A stretch of DNA of 64,000 nt from CAVSCR01 sp963726575 (lineage in GTDB: Bacteria; Actinomycetota; Actinomycetes; JAHEKZ01), in NCBI GenBank assembly GCA_963726575.1, contig CAVSCR010000005.1, forward strand, positions 930,001-994,000, given 5' to 3'. Numbering within the stretch: the stretch's first letter is position 1; each line of letters starts with the position of its first letter. This document shows, in pieces, positions 1-8,336 of the stretch. Both the position numbers and the translations under genes were made by a program. Under the pieces are notes generated by a model. The model saw nothing but the letters and a program-made list of their open reading frames with translations. It was not told the origin of the DNA and did not search any database.

Positions 1-176
1 CCGCCGTGGTCGCGGCGGTCCATGACCGTGTCCCCCACCGGTCCGAGCGGGTCGAGCCGTACCGCTCCCTCGACCGGACGCTTGTCGATCGCGGTGCGCG
101 ATACGGACCCGTGTGGGTCCACGCGCAGCTCGTGAACCACGGACACGGCCACGAGCCGAGCTTCCGCACCCGTCAC
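1..176 (-). CDS. MOSC domain protein, N-terminal part (runs off window)
   Basis: Only the first 58 codons are present; the gene continues beyond the left edge. The translation contains VHELRVDP, then RTAIDKRPVEG and a downstream DRRDHGG, which is the N-terminal pattern of MOSC domain proteins of the YiiM type. These are sulfur-carrier or Moco-sulfurase-like proteins often tied to detoxification of N-hydroxylated compounds. The GTG start overlaps the lepA stop as GTGA, so the two are translationally coupled. Family assignment rests on the motif pattern only, because the conserved cysteine region lies outside the window. Confidence 0.6.
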   Translation of the reverse strand, partial: MTGAEARLVAVSVVHELRVDPHGSVSRTAIDKRPVEGAVRLDPLGPVGDTVMDRRDHG

Positions 177-2056
177 TTCTTGGCCACCTCGCCGGTCGAC
201 AGGGCGGCGATGAAGGCCTCCTGGGGGACCTCGACGCGACCCACCATCTTCATGCGCTTCTTGCCTTCCTTCTGCTTCTCCAGCAGTTTGCGCTTGCGGG
301 TGATGTCACCGCCGTAGCACTTCGCGAGCACGTCCTTGCGCATCGCCCGGATGTTCTCGCGGGCGATGATCCGGCTGCCGATCGCAGCCTGGATCGGAAC
401 CTCGAACTGCTGGCGCGGAATGAGCTCCTTGAGCTTCGCCGCCATGGACACCCCGTACGCGTACGCCTTGTCCTTGTGCACGATCGCGCTGAAGGCATCC
501 ACCGGCTCACCGTGCAACAAGATGTCGACCTTCACGAGGTCGGCGGTCTGCTCCCCCGACAGCTCATAGTCGAGCGAGGCGAATCCGCGGGTACGCGACT
601 TCAGCTGGTCGAAGAAGTCGAACACGATCTCGGCCATGGGAAGCGTGTAGCGCAGCTCGACGCGGTCTTCCGACAGGTAGTCCATGCCGAGCAGCTGCCC
701 GCGCTTGGCCTGGCACAGCTCCATGATCGTGCCCACGTAGTCGCTGGGCGACAGCACGGTGGCTCGCACGACCGGCTCGTACACCTCATCGATCTTGCCG
801 GTAGGGAACTCGCTGGGGTTGGTGACGACGCGCTCCTGTCCGTCCTCCATCACCACCCGGTACACGACGTTGGGCGCCGTCGAGATGAGCTCGAGGTCGA
901 ACTCCCGTTCGAGGCGCTCGCGCACGATCTCGAGGTGCAGCAGGCCGAGGTAGCCGCACCGGAAGCCGAACCCCAGTGCAGTCGACGTCTCCGGCTCATA
1001 CCCCAGGGCCGCGTCGTTGAGCTGGAGCCGGTCGAGGGCGTCGCGCAGGTCGGGGTAGTCCGAGCCGTCGATCGGGAAGAGACCGGAGAACACCATCGGC
1101 TTGGGGTCGCGGAAGCCGGCCAGCGCCACGCCCGCCGGTGACTTGGCGTCGGTGACGGTGTCCCCGACCCGCGACTGCCGGACGTCCTTCACACCGGTGA
1201 TCAGGTAGCCGACCTCACCGACGCCAAGACCGCGAGAGGACACCGGCTCCGGCGAGATGACCCCTATGTCGAGCAGCTCGTGCATGACGCCGGTGGACAT
1301 CATGCGGACGCGTTCGCGCGGGGTCAGGTGCCCGTCGATCACTCTTACGTAGGTGACGACCCCTCGGTACGTGTCATAGATGGAGTCGAAGATCATCGCC
1401 CTCGCCGGAGCTGCCGCGTCGCCGATCGGCGGTGGCAGATCGGCCACGATCTGGTCGAGCAGGGCCTGCACGCCTTCGCCGGTCTTCCCCGACACGCGAA
1501 GGCAGTCGTCGGGCTCGCAGCCGATCAGGTGGGCGAGCTCGGCGGCGTACTTGTCCGGCTGCGCCGCAGACAGGTCGATCTTGTTGAGCACCGGGATGAC
1601 GGTGAGGTCGTTCTCCATGGCCAGGTAGAGGTTGGCCAGGGTCTGGGCCTCGATCCCCTGTGCCGCGTCCACCAGGAGAACGGCGCCCTCGCAGGCGGCC
1701 AGCGAGCGGGAGACCTCGTAGGTGAAGTCCACATGGCCCGGGGTATCGATCATGTTGAGCACGTAGCTGCTGCCGTCCGGTCCGGTCCACGGCATCCGGA
1801 CCGCCTGGGACTTGATCGTGATGCCGCGCTCGCGCTCGATGTCCATGCGGTCCAGGTACTGAGCCCGCATGAGCCGGGGGTCGACGACACCGGTCAGCTG
1901 CAGCATCCGGTCGGCCAGGGTCGACTTGCCGTGGTCGATGTGGGCGATGATGCAGAAGTTGCGGATCTGTGACGGCTCCGTGGCGGCCGGCTTGGGGGCC
2001 TGGTCGAGCGGGGTCGCGGGCACGCGGACGGATCCTTTGCGCTGGGGTTCGCCCAT
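173..2056 (-). CDS. lepA: Elongation factor 4 (back-translocating GTPase LepA)
   Basis: This 627-residue protein is a full-length LepA/EF4, a ribosome-bound GTPase that acts on stalled or mistranslocated ribosomes. G-domain motifs are clear: AHIDHGKST (P-loop), DTPGHVDF (G3) and NKIDL (G4). The C-terminal region has the LepA-specific stretch including RENIRAMRKDVLAKCYGGD and ends in a Lys-rich tail. The N-terminus has a short extension of about 30 residues before the G domain. It is divergent from rpsT and overlaps the MOSC gene downstream by 4 bases. A lepA-rpsT-holA neighbourhood is standard in Actinomycetota. Confidence 0.97.
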   Translation of the reverse strand: MGEPQRKGSVRVPATPLDQAPKPAATEPSQIRNFCIIAHIDHGKSTLADRMLQLTGVVDPRLMRAQYLDRMDIERERGITIKSQAVRMPWTGPDGSSYVLNMIDTPGHVDFTYEVSRSLAACEGAVLLVDAAQGIEAQTLANLYLAMENDLTVIPVLNKIDLSAAQPDKYAAELAHLIGCEPDDCLRVSGKTGEGVQALLDQIVADLPPPIGDAAAPARAMIFDSIYDTYRGVVTYVRVIDGHLTPRERVRMMSTGVMHELLDIGVISPEPVSSRGLGVGEVGYLITGVKDVRQSRVGDTVTDAKSPAGVALAGFRDPKPMVFSGLFPIDGSDYPDLRDALDRLQLNDAALGYEPETSTALGFGFRCGYLGLLHLEIVRERLEREFDLELISTAPNVVYRVVMEDGQERVVTNPSEFPTGKIDEVYEPVVRATVLSPSDYVGTIMELCQAKRGQLLGMDYLSEDRVELRYTLPMAEIVFDFFDQLKSRTRGFASLDYELSGEQTADLVKVDILLHGEPVDAFSAIVHKDKAYAYGVSMAAKLKELIPRQQFEVPIQAAIGSRIIARENIRAMRKDVLAKCYGGDITRKRKLLEKQKEGKKRMKMVGRVEVPQEAFIAALSTGEVAKK

Positions 2057-2182
2057 GGTCCCACGTTCAGGGCGACCCGCCCGGCCGCGACCCCGTCCGA
2101 CTCGACACCGCCCGGCTCGTTTGGACGCCCCCGTGCGGCCGCTGATACCCTCGGGCGGTCGCGTGCGGCGCGCCGCGATCCG

Positions 2183-2210
2183 TTTGACTCGTCCCCTTAC
2201 CCGGTATCAC
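2183..2210 (+). promoter_or_regulatory. Candidate rpsT promoter
   Basis: A TTTGAC hexamer at 2183-2188 is followed after 16 bases by TATCAC at 2205-2210, about 20 bases before the rpsT GTG. This fits a housekeeping sigma-70 promoter read rightward in the lepA/rpsT divergent gap. It is inferred from hexamer similarity only. Confidence 0.4.
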
Positions 2211-2230
2211 TAGATCGAGGCTGACCTTTC

Positions 2231-2494
2231 GTGGCGAACATCAAGTCCCAGATCAAGCGCAACAAGCAGAACGAGGCTGCCCGCCAGCGCAACAAGGCGG
2301 TCCGCTCCTCGCTCAAGAGCTCGGTGCGCCGGTTCCGTGAGGCCGTGTCCGCCGGCGACAGCACCGAGGCGGCCAGCCGGTTCAGCGAGGCGTCGCGTGA
2401 GCTGGACGTCGCAGCGAGCAAGGGCGTCATCCACAAGAACCAGGCCGCCAAGCGCAAGGCCAAGATGGCCAAGCGGCTCAGCGCCGCCGCCTGA
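2231..2494 (+). CDS. rpsT: 30S ribosomal protein S20
   Basis: The 87-residue basic, Ala/Lys/Arg-rich protein begins MANIKSQIKRNKQNEAARQR and has the helical-bundle composition of bS20, which binds 16S rRNA early in 30S assembly. The start is GTG, with GAGG about 10 bases upstream. It is the only rightward gene among leftward neighbours here and converges on holA, with only 20 bases between the two stops. Confidence 0.97.
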   Translation: MANIKSQIKRNKQNEAARQRNKAVRSSLKSSVRRFREAVSAGDSTEAASRFSEASRELDVAASKGVIHKNQAAKRKAKMAKRLSAAA

Positions 2495-2514
2495 GCCCCA
2501 GCTCCGACTCGCCC

Positions 2515-3528
2515 CTAACGCGGGTGCAGCACCCGCGCCACTCCCACGATCATCTGCTCCAGGGCATGCTCCTGGTCCACCGCCTCCCCCTTGACCGCCA
2601 CATCGGCGTCGGCCACCAGGCCGATCGCGTTACGCACCTGGTCGGGACTCCACGAGCGCGTCAACGGCTGGTAGAAGTTGCGGATCTTCCAGTCCGGCAC
2701 CCCGGCCGCCTGGCCCACCGCAGCCGCCGACGCCCCTCGCGGCGCAGCAACCACGTGCGCCAGCGCCCTGAGGTTGCGGGCGACCGCGGCCACCACGATG
2801 GGGGCCACCTTGTTCGGCCCCTCGGCCGACAGCAGGAACCGCAGGGACTCCAGCGCGGCCGCGGCCCGGCCCTCCAGGAGTCGATCCGCCACCTCGAATC
2901 CGGTGACCTCTGCGCGCCCGGCGTAGTAGCGACGCACCACGTCCTCGTCCACGACGCCCTCGCTGTCACTGGCGAGCTGGTGGGCGGCCGCCGCGAGCTC
3001 GCGCAGATCGCCGCCGACCGTCGTCACCAACAGCTCCACCGCCTCGGGCGTCGCCTGACGATGGGTGGCCTTGAACTCGTCACGGACGAACTGACGTCGG
3101 AACCGCGCAGCCTCGGCGAACTTGGCCGGTAGCGACGCGTCGACGCTGCTGGCTCCGGACGCCTTGGCTTGGTTGAGCAGGGCACGACCGCTCGACCCTC
3201 CGGCGTGCACGAGCACGACGCACGCATCCGGTACGGGATCCTTCAGGTACGCCAGCAGCTCGTCGTGGGCGTTCAGCACCTCTTCGCTCTCGGACTTGGC
3301 AGCAAGCTCCTCGACTCCGCGCACCACGACCACGGGCGGGCCGCCGAACAGCGAAGGGGCGGTCAGCTGAGCCAGGTCGCCGCTGCGGATCTCGACGCCG
3401 ACCAGCTCGGCGACATCCACCTCCGGGTCGAGCGCTCTGGCTGCCTCGACGACGTCGCGGACGGCGCGGTCGACCAGTAGCTCCTCCGCACCGGTGATGA
3501 CGGTGACGGGCGGGGCAGCGGCGGGCAC
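2515..3528 (-). CDS. holA: DNA polymerase III subunit delta
   Basis: This 337-residue protein matches HolA, the clamp-loader subunit that opens the beta sliding clamp. It opens with VTVITGAEELLVDRAVRDVV, the usual start of the degenerate AAA+ domain, and carries the collar-domain stretch with FEVADRLLEG and AVARNLRALAHV. The Walker A lysine is absent, as usual for delta. In many Actinomycetota holA directly follows comEC; here about 10.7 kb of accessory genes separate them. A GCGGGTGC-A-GCACCCGC inverted repeat lies over the 3' end and may help terminate transcription between the convergent genes. Confidence 0.95.
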   Translation of the reverse strand: MPAAAPPVTVITGAEELLVDRAVRDVVEAARALDPEVDVAELVGVEIRSGDLAQLTAPSLFGGPPVVVVRGVEELAAKSESEEVLNAHDELLAYLKDPVPDACVVLVHAGGSSGRALLNQAKASGASSVDASLPAKFAEAARFRRQFVRDEFKATHRQATPEAVELLVTTVGGDLRELAAAAHQLASDSEGVVDEDVVRRYYAGRAEVTGFEVADRLLEGRAAAALESLRFLLSAEGPNKVAPIVVAAVARNLRALAHVVAAPRGASAAAVGQAAGVPDWKIRNFYQPLTRSWSPDQVRNAIGLVADADVAVKGEAVDQEHALEQMIVGVARVLHPR

Positions 3529-3562
3529 TGAATCAGTCTGTCACGCAGGTCCGACGCGTCGA

Positions 3563-4405
3563 TCAGGGTGCAGTGGGGGAAAAGTTGTGGTGGTGGTAGC
3601 CGTCGGAATCCAGCACCACCGCGGTCGACTCCGGCACCTCCAGGAAAGCTCCGGGGAGGTCGTTGAGCGGTTCGGACACCACGACATGAGCCCGTTCTCC
3701 GAACAGCCCGAGCCGCTCGACGTCTGGGTACATGGCGCGCAGCACGTCGATGTCGGCGGAGTGGAACAAGGTGCGCGTCTGTCCCAGCGATGAGTACCGG
3801 AACGCCCAGATCTTCGACCCGTTCGAGACGGCGATCGTCCCTTGCATCGGGAAGGGGATGTCCTGCGCGTGACCCACCGACTCCACGAGTCCGATGGCAC
3901 GACTCATGCCGGCGATCGGGTCGTCTCGGAGCCCATGGGACAGGGCGAGGTGGAACAACACCTCCGAGTCGGTGGTGCCCTTGATCTGCGGGTAGAGGCT
4001 CGGGTCGACCGCGAACGTGAGGTCGCGCTTGATGGAGGCGAAGTCGGCGATCACCCCGTTGTGCATGAACAGCCAGGTGTCGTAGCGGAACGGATGGCAG
4101 TTCGTCTGTTGGATCGGAGGGCCGGCAGCGGCGCGCACGTGTGAGAAGAACAGCGGCGACGTCACACTCCTGGTGAGGTCGCGAAGGTTCTGGTCGTTCC
4201 AGGCCGGCTCTGTGCTTCGGAAGAGCCCGGGGGTCGAGTTGGCCCGGGGATCCTTCGGATACCACCCGAAACCGAATCCGTCACCGTTGACCGTCTCCGC
4301 GCCCAATGGCGAGTCCAGCGACTGTGCCACCAAGGAGTGCTTGGGATGCAGTACGAGCTCAGCGGGTTGCAGTGGCTCCCCGTAGTACGCCAACCAGCGA
4401 CACAT
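3563..4405 (-). CDS. Class II glutamine amidotransferase domain protein
   Basis: The 280-residue protein starts MCRWLAYYGEP, placing the Ntn-hydrolase nucleophile at Cys2 after Met removal. Further class II amidotransferase landmarks are NGDGFGFGWY, FSHVRAA and FMHNGVIADF. It most resembles the stand-alone YafJ/EgtC type (gamma-glutamyl amide hydrolysis; EgtC acts in ergothioneine synthesis). No egtA, egtB or egtD is nearby, so an ergothioneine role is not supported by context. It is the first gene of the accessory block between holA and comEC and is transcribed together with the GNAT gene upstream. Confidence 0.85.
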   Translation of the reverse strand: MCRWLAYYGEPLQPAELVLHPKHSLVAQSLDSPLGAETVNGDGFGFGWYPKDPRANSTPGLFRSTEPAWNDQNLRDLTRSVTSPLFFSHVRAAAGPPIQQTNCHPFRYDTWLFMHNGVIADFASIKRDLTFAVDPSLYPQIKGTTDSEVLFHLALSHGLRDDPIAGMSRAIGLVESVGHAQDIPFPMQGTIAVSNGSKIWAFRYSSLGQTRTLFHSADIDVLRAMYPDVERLGLFGERAHVVVSEPLNDLPGAFLEVPESTAVVLDSDGYHHHNFSPTAP

Positions 4406-4421
4406 GAGGCGCCTCCTTGGT

Positions 4422-4916
4422 CTAGTCCCGTGCGGTGTCGAGCACGAGTTCGCGATCCAGCCACACCTGGTCTCGCAGCGGGATGCCGTCGATCAAGATG
4501 GGTTCCGGGTAGCCGGTGGAAGCGGTGAACGCGTCGCGAACGACGCGTTGCAGACGAAAGCCAGCGCGTTGGTAGAAGCGGAGTACACCGACGTCGGCTG
4601 CCGCGGTGGCCACGAGCATGCGCGACAGTCCTTCGTCAGACGATCGTCGGACCGCCTCCGCGATCAGAGTCCGCCCTATGCCCGAGCCCCGGTACTCCGG
4701 CAGCACCGCCATGTTCTTGATCTCGATCTCGCCGACGACCGACGTCGGGACGAGCTGCAGGTGACCGACCACCCGGTCATCGGTGTCGTCGGCTCGAGCC
4801 ACCAGGACCCGACCGAGCTGCAGATAGCCGTCCAGCTGCACCCGGGAGTCCTCGGCCAGCTCGAACGAGGGGCGCAACGGTTGCCGGTCACCCGCGTACC
4901 ACTCGATGACCGTCAT
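4422..4916 (-). CDS. GNAT family N-acetyltransferase
   Basis: The 164-residue protein has the GNAT acetyl-CoA-binding signature: a beta strand with EIEIKNMAVLPEYRGSGIGR (motif A, R-G-x-G-x-G/A) followed by LIAEAVRR and a C-terminal LRFYQRAGFR (motif B). The ATG at 4916 is preceded by AAGGGATTGGG, which supports it over in-frame upstream codons. Its stop is 16 bases from the amidotransferase start, so the two probably share a transcript. The substrate cannot be predicted. Confidence 0.85.
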   Translation of the reverse strand: MTVIEWYAGDRQPLRPSFELAEDSRVQLDGYLQLGRVLVARADDTDDRVVGHLQLVPTSVVGEIEIKNMAVLPEYRGSGIGRTLIAEAVRRSSDEGLSRMLVATAAADVGVLRFYQRAGFRLQRVVRDAFTASTGYPEPILIDGIPLRDQVWLDRELVLDTARD

Positions 4917-5023
4917 CCCAATCCCTTCTGCGCCGCCGAAGGCCCAGCCGTGAGTCTGCCAGCGAGGCTGACCGGGATAGCGTGATCGGACGGTTGACGT
5001 TCTGCGTTGGGGGTTTCTTGCCC

Positions 5024-6187
5024 GTGAACGAGGGCGGAGGTGGGCCGGGTCTGTCGCGTCGACGATTCCTGGCCACGACCGGGTTCGGTGCCGTGGGGAT
5101 CGCGGCTGGCCTGGGTGGCTGTTCGACACGGCAATCCGCCCACAGCCCGCCGACCGAAGTGATGTTCCGGGTACCGCCCGACGCTGAACCCCACACCCGC
5201 ACCTGGATGGCCTGGCCGGACAGCACCGCGATCTGGGGCCGACAGCTGGCCGGCGTGCAAGCCGATATCGCTGGGATCGCCAAGACGATCGCGAGGTACG
5301 AGCCGGTTGTCATGTGTGCCAACGCCGTGGCCGTCCACAGCGCTCAGGCAGCGTGCGGGGCGAACGTCACGGTCATCGGCAGCATCCCGGTCGATGACTG
5401 TTGGCTGCGTGACAGCGGACCGATCTTTCGTACCAGGAGCAACGGAGATCTGGACGCGGTCGGACTGAACTTCAACGGGTGGGGCGGCAAGCAGGAACAC
5501 TTCCAGGACGCGCAGGTCGCCAAACGGATCGCCGCGTACGTGGGTGTCCCGTTCACGCCCGCAGGGTTCGTTGGCGAGGGCGGGGCCATCGAGACAGATG
5601 GCCGGGCAACGTTGATGGCGACCCGAAGCAGCCTCGTGAACGACAACCGCAACCCCGGACTCGCCACGGCTGACGTCGAGGCGGCCATGTTGGAGGCGTA
5701 CGGCGCCACCAAGGTCATCTGGTTCGCAGGCATCACTGGCCACGACATCACCGACGACCACGTCGACGCCACGTCGCGATTCACCGGCGGCACCAGCGCA
5801 GTTGTGCAGGTTCCACGACCGTCCGACACCGACATCTGGTCCGCCGACGAGCGCCGGCAGTACGCCACCTTGGCCAGCGCCACCGACGCCAGCGGCGATG
5901 CTATCGACGTCACTACGCTCCGCGGTCCTGACTTCACCAAGATCCGTAGGTCGGGCGACCCGAACTTCGTCGACTCCTATGCCAACTACTACGTCTGCAA
6001 CGGGGCAGTGATCTGCGCCCAGTTCGGGGACAGAGCGGCGGACGCGGCGGCCAGGGCGACCTTGCGTGACGTGTTCCCAGGCCGCGTCATCGAGCAGCTC
6101 AACATCGACCACCTCGGTGCAGGCGGGGGTGGGATCCACTGCGTCACCCAGCAACAGCCGCAGGGGTTAGCCGCTTCCGGCGGTTAG
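5024..6187 (+). CDS. Tat-exported agmatine/peptidylarginine-deiminase-family lipoprotein
   Basis: The N-terminus has a twin-arginine motif (SRRRFLATTGF), a hydrophobic stretch and GLGGC as a lipobox, so the protein is predicted to be exported folded and lipid-anchored. The remaining ~350 residues match the agmatine deiminase/PAD_porph family: WMAWPDS near the start, DDCWLRDSGP, FNGWGGK, EGGAIETDG, GHDITDDHVD and a terminal GGGGIHCVTQQQP with the catalytic Cys in IHC. The family hydrolyses guanidino groups (agmatine to N-carbamoylputrescine). Cytoplasmic location is usual for agmatine deiminases, so export is notable. An alternative GTG start at 4982 is possible. It is divergent from the GNAT gene. 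Confidence 0.85.
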   Translation: MNEGGGGPGLSRRRFLATTGFGAVGIAAGLGGCSTRQSAHSPPTEVMFRVPPDAEPHTRTWMAWPDSTAIWGRQLAGVQADIAGIAKTIARYEPVVMCANAVAVHSAQAACGANVTVIGSIPVDDCWLRDSGPIFRTRSNGDLDAVGLNFNGWGGKQEHFQDAQVAKRIAAYVGVPFTPAGFVGEGGAIETDGRATLMATRSSLVNDNRNPGLATADVEAAMLEAYGATKVIWFAGITGHDITDDHVDATSRFTGGTSAVVQVPRPSDTDIWSADERRQYATLASATDASGDAIDVTTLRGPDFTKIRRSGDPNFVDSYANYYVCNGAVICAQFGDRAADAAARATLRDVFPGRVIEQLNIDHLGAGGGGIHCVTQQQPQGLAASGG

Positions 6188-6414
6188 CGGCTGTACGCCG
6201 ATCCCGCGGGGGTGCCGGTCCTTGCGGCAGAAGCACCAGCGCTCCGGTCGTGGACCAGGTAGGCCGTGACGAGTGCCGCCGGGAAGAAGACGAGGCTGAA
6301 CAGGAAGTAGCCGAAGAAGCTGTGGCCCTTACGGCCTGCGACGCGAGCCGGCCAGAACGCCAGTGCGACCCATACGATGATGAACAGTGTCCAGAACACC
6401 CAGTTGGTGAACAT
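6184..6414 (-). CDS. Small two-helix membrane protein
   Basis: The 76-residue protein has two hydrophobic segments, about residues 5-21 (WVFWTLFIIVWVALAFW) and 33-52 (FFGYFLFSLVFFPAALVTAY), joined by the basic loop PARVAGRKGHS. An excellent AAGGAGGT ribosome binding site precedes the ATG. Similar small proteins with a basic-loop/FFPAAL pattern occur widely in actinobacteria without known function. Its stop overlaps the convergent deiminase stop by 4 bases. The C-terminal ~20 residues look disordered. Confidence 0.65.
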   Translation of the reverse strand: MFTNWVFWTLFIIVWVALAFWPARVAGRKGHSFFGYFLFSLVFFPAALVTAYLVHDRSAGASAARTGTPAGSAYSR

Positions 6415-6570
6415 CCGACACCTCCTTGGTTGCTTCCCTGTCTACGTCCAACCCGGAGCGCCGCGCAGAGGCATAGGTCCCAAATAGCGACCCTTGCCCC
6501 GAGAGGGATGTAGATGCAGGCTGGCCACAGCCGGAGCATCGTCCGGCGAAACTCCCGAGAGGACCACTCC

Positions 6571-6888
6571 ATGGAGAAGTTCCTGGCGCTCTACCGCTCG
6601 AAGATGACGGCCAGTGAGCAGATGACCGGCTCCAGCCCTGGGGAGCGCGAGGCCGGTATGAACGCCTGGATGGCGTGGGCCGGCAAGGCCGGCGACGCCC
6701 TGGTGGACTTCGGATCTCCAACTCAGCCGACCAGCGCTGACGACCCCGGGCCGGCAGGCTGGATCGGCGGGTACTCGATCCTGCAGGCCGAGGACACCGA
6801 CGCGGTGAACGCCGTTCTAGAAGGGCACCCCCACCACCAGGTAGGGACCATCGAGGTGCTCCAGATCCTGCCGATGCCCGGCTCCTGA
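6571..6888 (+). CDS. YCII/DGPF-domain protein
   Basis: The 105-residue protein begins MEKFLALYRSK and contains a YCII-like ferredoxin fold pattern (GWIGGYSILQAEDTDAVNAVL, then a final IEVLQILPM strand). Members are small dimeric proteins of uncertain activity, sometimes linked to ECF sigma factors in Actinomycetota. Here an ECF sigma gene lies 1.4 kb downstream on the opposite strand, so a link is only suggestive. GAGAGGA upstream of the ATG supports the chosen start. Confidence 0.8.
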   Translation: MEKFLALYRSKMTASEQMTGSSPGEREAGMNAWMAWAGKAGDALVDFGSPTQPTSADDPGPAGWIGGYSILQAEDTDAVNAVLEGHPHHQVGTIEVLQILPMPGS

Positions 6889-6929
6889 CTTCACGGTGCC
6901 ATTGCTTGGTCCTCCGAGGTGCCGCCGGC

Positions 6930-7580
6930 TCACCCCTGACCCGTGAACTTCACGCTGGCGAGCATCGCGCGAAACATCTTCGACGGGTAGACGTGGTCGT
7001 CCACCGTCGCCATCGACGGGTGTGCCGTGAACGTGTAGACCCGATTGCCCACCACCACGATCGCCTCGGTGAAATTGCAGATCGGCAACGCCCCGTGAAC
7101 CCACCCCGGACGTCCCGCAACGACGATGGGCCGGTAGTCCGACAAGGGCGTGGTGCACCCACCGGGGTCGGCGCCCCCGGGCTGGGGTTTGGCCCAGGCG
7201 GCCGCCCACGCCTTGCCCGACATCCCGGACGGCGGCGTGATCGACGTGATGGCCCAGTTGCTGTGGTCCGGGGCGACGAGGAGATCGTCCTGGCGGGCGG
7301 TGTCCTCTGGCGGAAAGTGCTCCCATCGACTCACCGCAGGGTGGATCTTCCAGGTCGGGGCGACGGCGATCGAGTAGCCCTGCATTCGTGACCAGTAGCG
7401 CTGCGTCAACTCACCGACCGCAGTGGGCTGCTGCGGCGGCGGCGCCGTGGTCACTGGTGTGGTGGGCGTCGCACTCGGGCCAGCCGTAGCCGACGATGTC
7501 GAGCAACCGGCGATGAGCAAGGGTATGAGCACAAGTCCGGCGATCGCGGCCAGGATCGGTGCCGTGTTGGGTCGTCCCAT
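6930..7580 (-). CDS. Lipoprotein sharing the anti-sigma ectodomain
   Basis: This 216-residue protein has a hydrophobic N-terminal segment ending in LLIAGCS, a lipobox, followed by a Thr/Pro linker. The ATG at 7580 is preceded by GTGGAGG eight bases upstream, which rules against the in-frame GTG at 7595. Its ~150-residue exported domain is clearly paralogous to that of the next gene: both contain the pattern LPICNFTEA-(VVVG)-(R/H)-(VY/FY)-F-(AHPSM)-T-DHVY. Function is unknown. It is the last gene of a sigma/membrane-protein/lipoprotein cluster. Confidence 0.8.
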   Translation of the reverse strand: MGRPNTAPILAAIAGLVLIPLLIAGCSTSSATAGPSATPTTPVTTAPPPQQPTAVGELTQRYWSRMQGYSIAVAPTWKIHPAVSRWEHFPPEDTARQDDLLVAPDHSNWAITSITPPSGMSGKAWAAAWAKPQPGGADPGGCTTPLSDYRPIVVAGRPGWVHGALPICNFTEAIVVVGNRVYTFTAHPSMATVDDHVYPSKMFRAMLASVKFTGQG

Positions 7581-7625
7581 GACAACCACCTCCACGACAT
7601 CACAGTCGTAGGAAGGCGACGACCT

Positions 7626-8336
7626 TTACTGCGGCAACCGAACGGATTCGAGCATCGCGTGGAACAAGTCCGGGTCGTAGACGTGGTCGTTGATGGTTCT
7701 CATCGACGGGTGCGCGGCGAACTGGTAGAAGCGGTGCCCGACGAGCACGTACGCCTCGGTGAAGTTGCAGATCGGGAGCCCGCCATGGATCCAGGCGGGG
7801 AACCCATCCACCGTTGTCCTCGGTTCCTTGTTCAGCGGCAGGAAGCAACCTCCAGGCTGGCCCGGAGGTGCCTTGGCGTACCGGCGCAGCCACTGAGCCG
7901 GATTCGTCCCGGCCGGGATCTCGAGCGAGGTGACGGACCAACTGGTGCCGTCGGGGGCTGTCAGTTCGTCGTCCTGAGACCGTTCGTCGCTGGGTGGATA
8001 GGTCAGCCATACACGCGTCGCCGGAGTGACCTGCCAGTTCGCCGGGTAGGCGATCGAGTAGTGGTACAGCGGAGACGTGAAGCTCTGTGTGAGCTTCGAG
8101 TCATCGACGACCGGGTGGTCGCCCAGCCCGAGAATGTGGAGGTTGGCAGTCGTCACGCCCCACGCCACCGCAACCACGGCGGCCGCGAGCACCGCCGCAT
8201 AGGCCATCCGCCGCCGGCTGCGCCGGATGTGAGCCACGCGTGCGACCACCGTCGGCAGCGCATCCGGCGCAACTGTGGTGGGTGCGCGCAGGGCGGTCTG
8301 CTGATAGTGCTGCTGCAACCTAGTGTCGAGTGACAT
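7626..8336 (-). CDS. Membrane protein with novel ectodomain, probable anti-sigma factor
   Basis: The 236-residue protein has about 45 cytoplasmic residues, one transmembrane helix (AYAAVLAAAVVAVAWGV) and a ~150-residue outer domain. Its gene overlaps the ECF sigma gene by 17 bases, the usual arrangement for a cognate anti-sigma factor. No zinc-binding HxxxCxxC anti-sigma motif is visible in the short cytoplasmic part, so the sigma-binding role is inferred from position. The outer domain (YHYSIAYPANWQVTP, then LPICNFTEAYVLVG) resembles stress-sensor PsbP-like folds and is duplicated in the downstream lipoprotein. Confidence 0.75.
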   Translation of the reverse strand: MSLDTRLQQHYQQTALRAPTTVAPDALPTVVARVAHIRRSRRRMAYAAVLAAAVVAVAWGVTTANLHILGLGDHPVVDDSKLTQSFTSPLYHYSIAYPANWQVTPATRVWLTYPPSDERSQDDELTAPDGTSWSVTSLEIPAGTNPAQWLRRYAKAPPGQPGGCFLPLNKEPRTTVDGFPAWIHGGLPICNFTEAYVLVGHRFYQFAAHPSMRTINDHVYDPDLFHAMLESVRLPQ

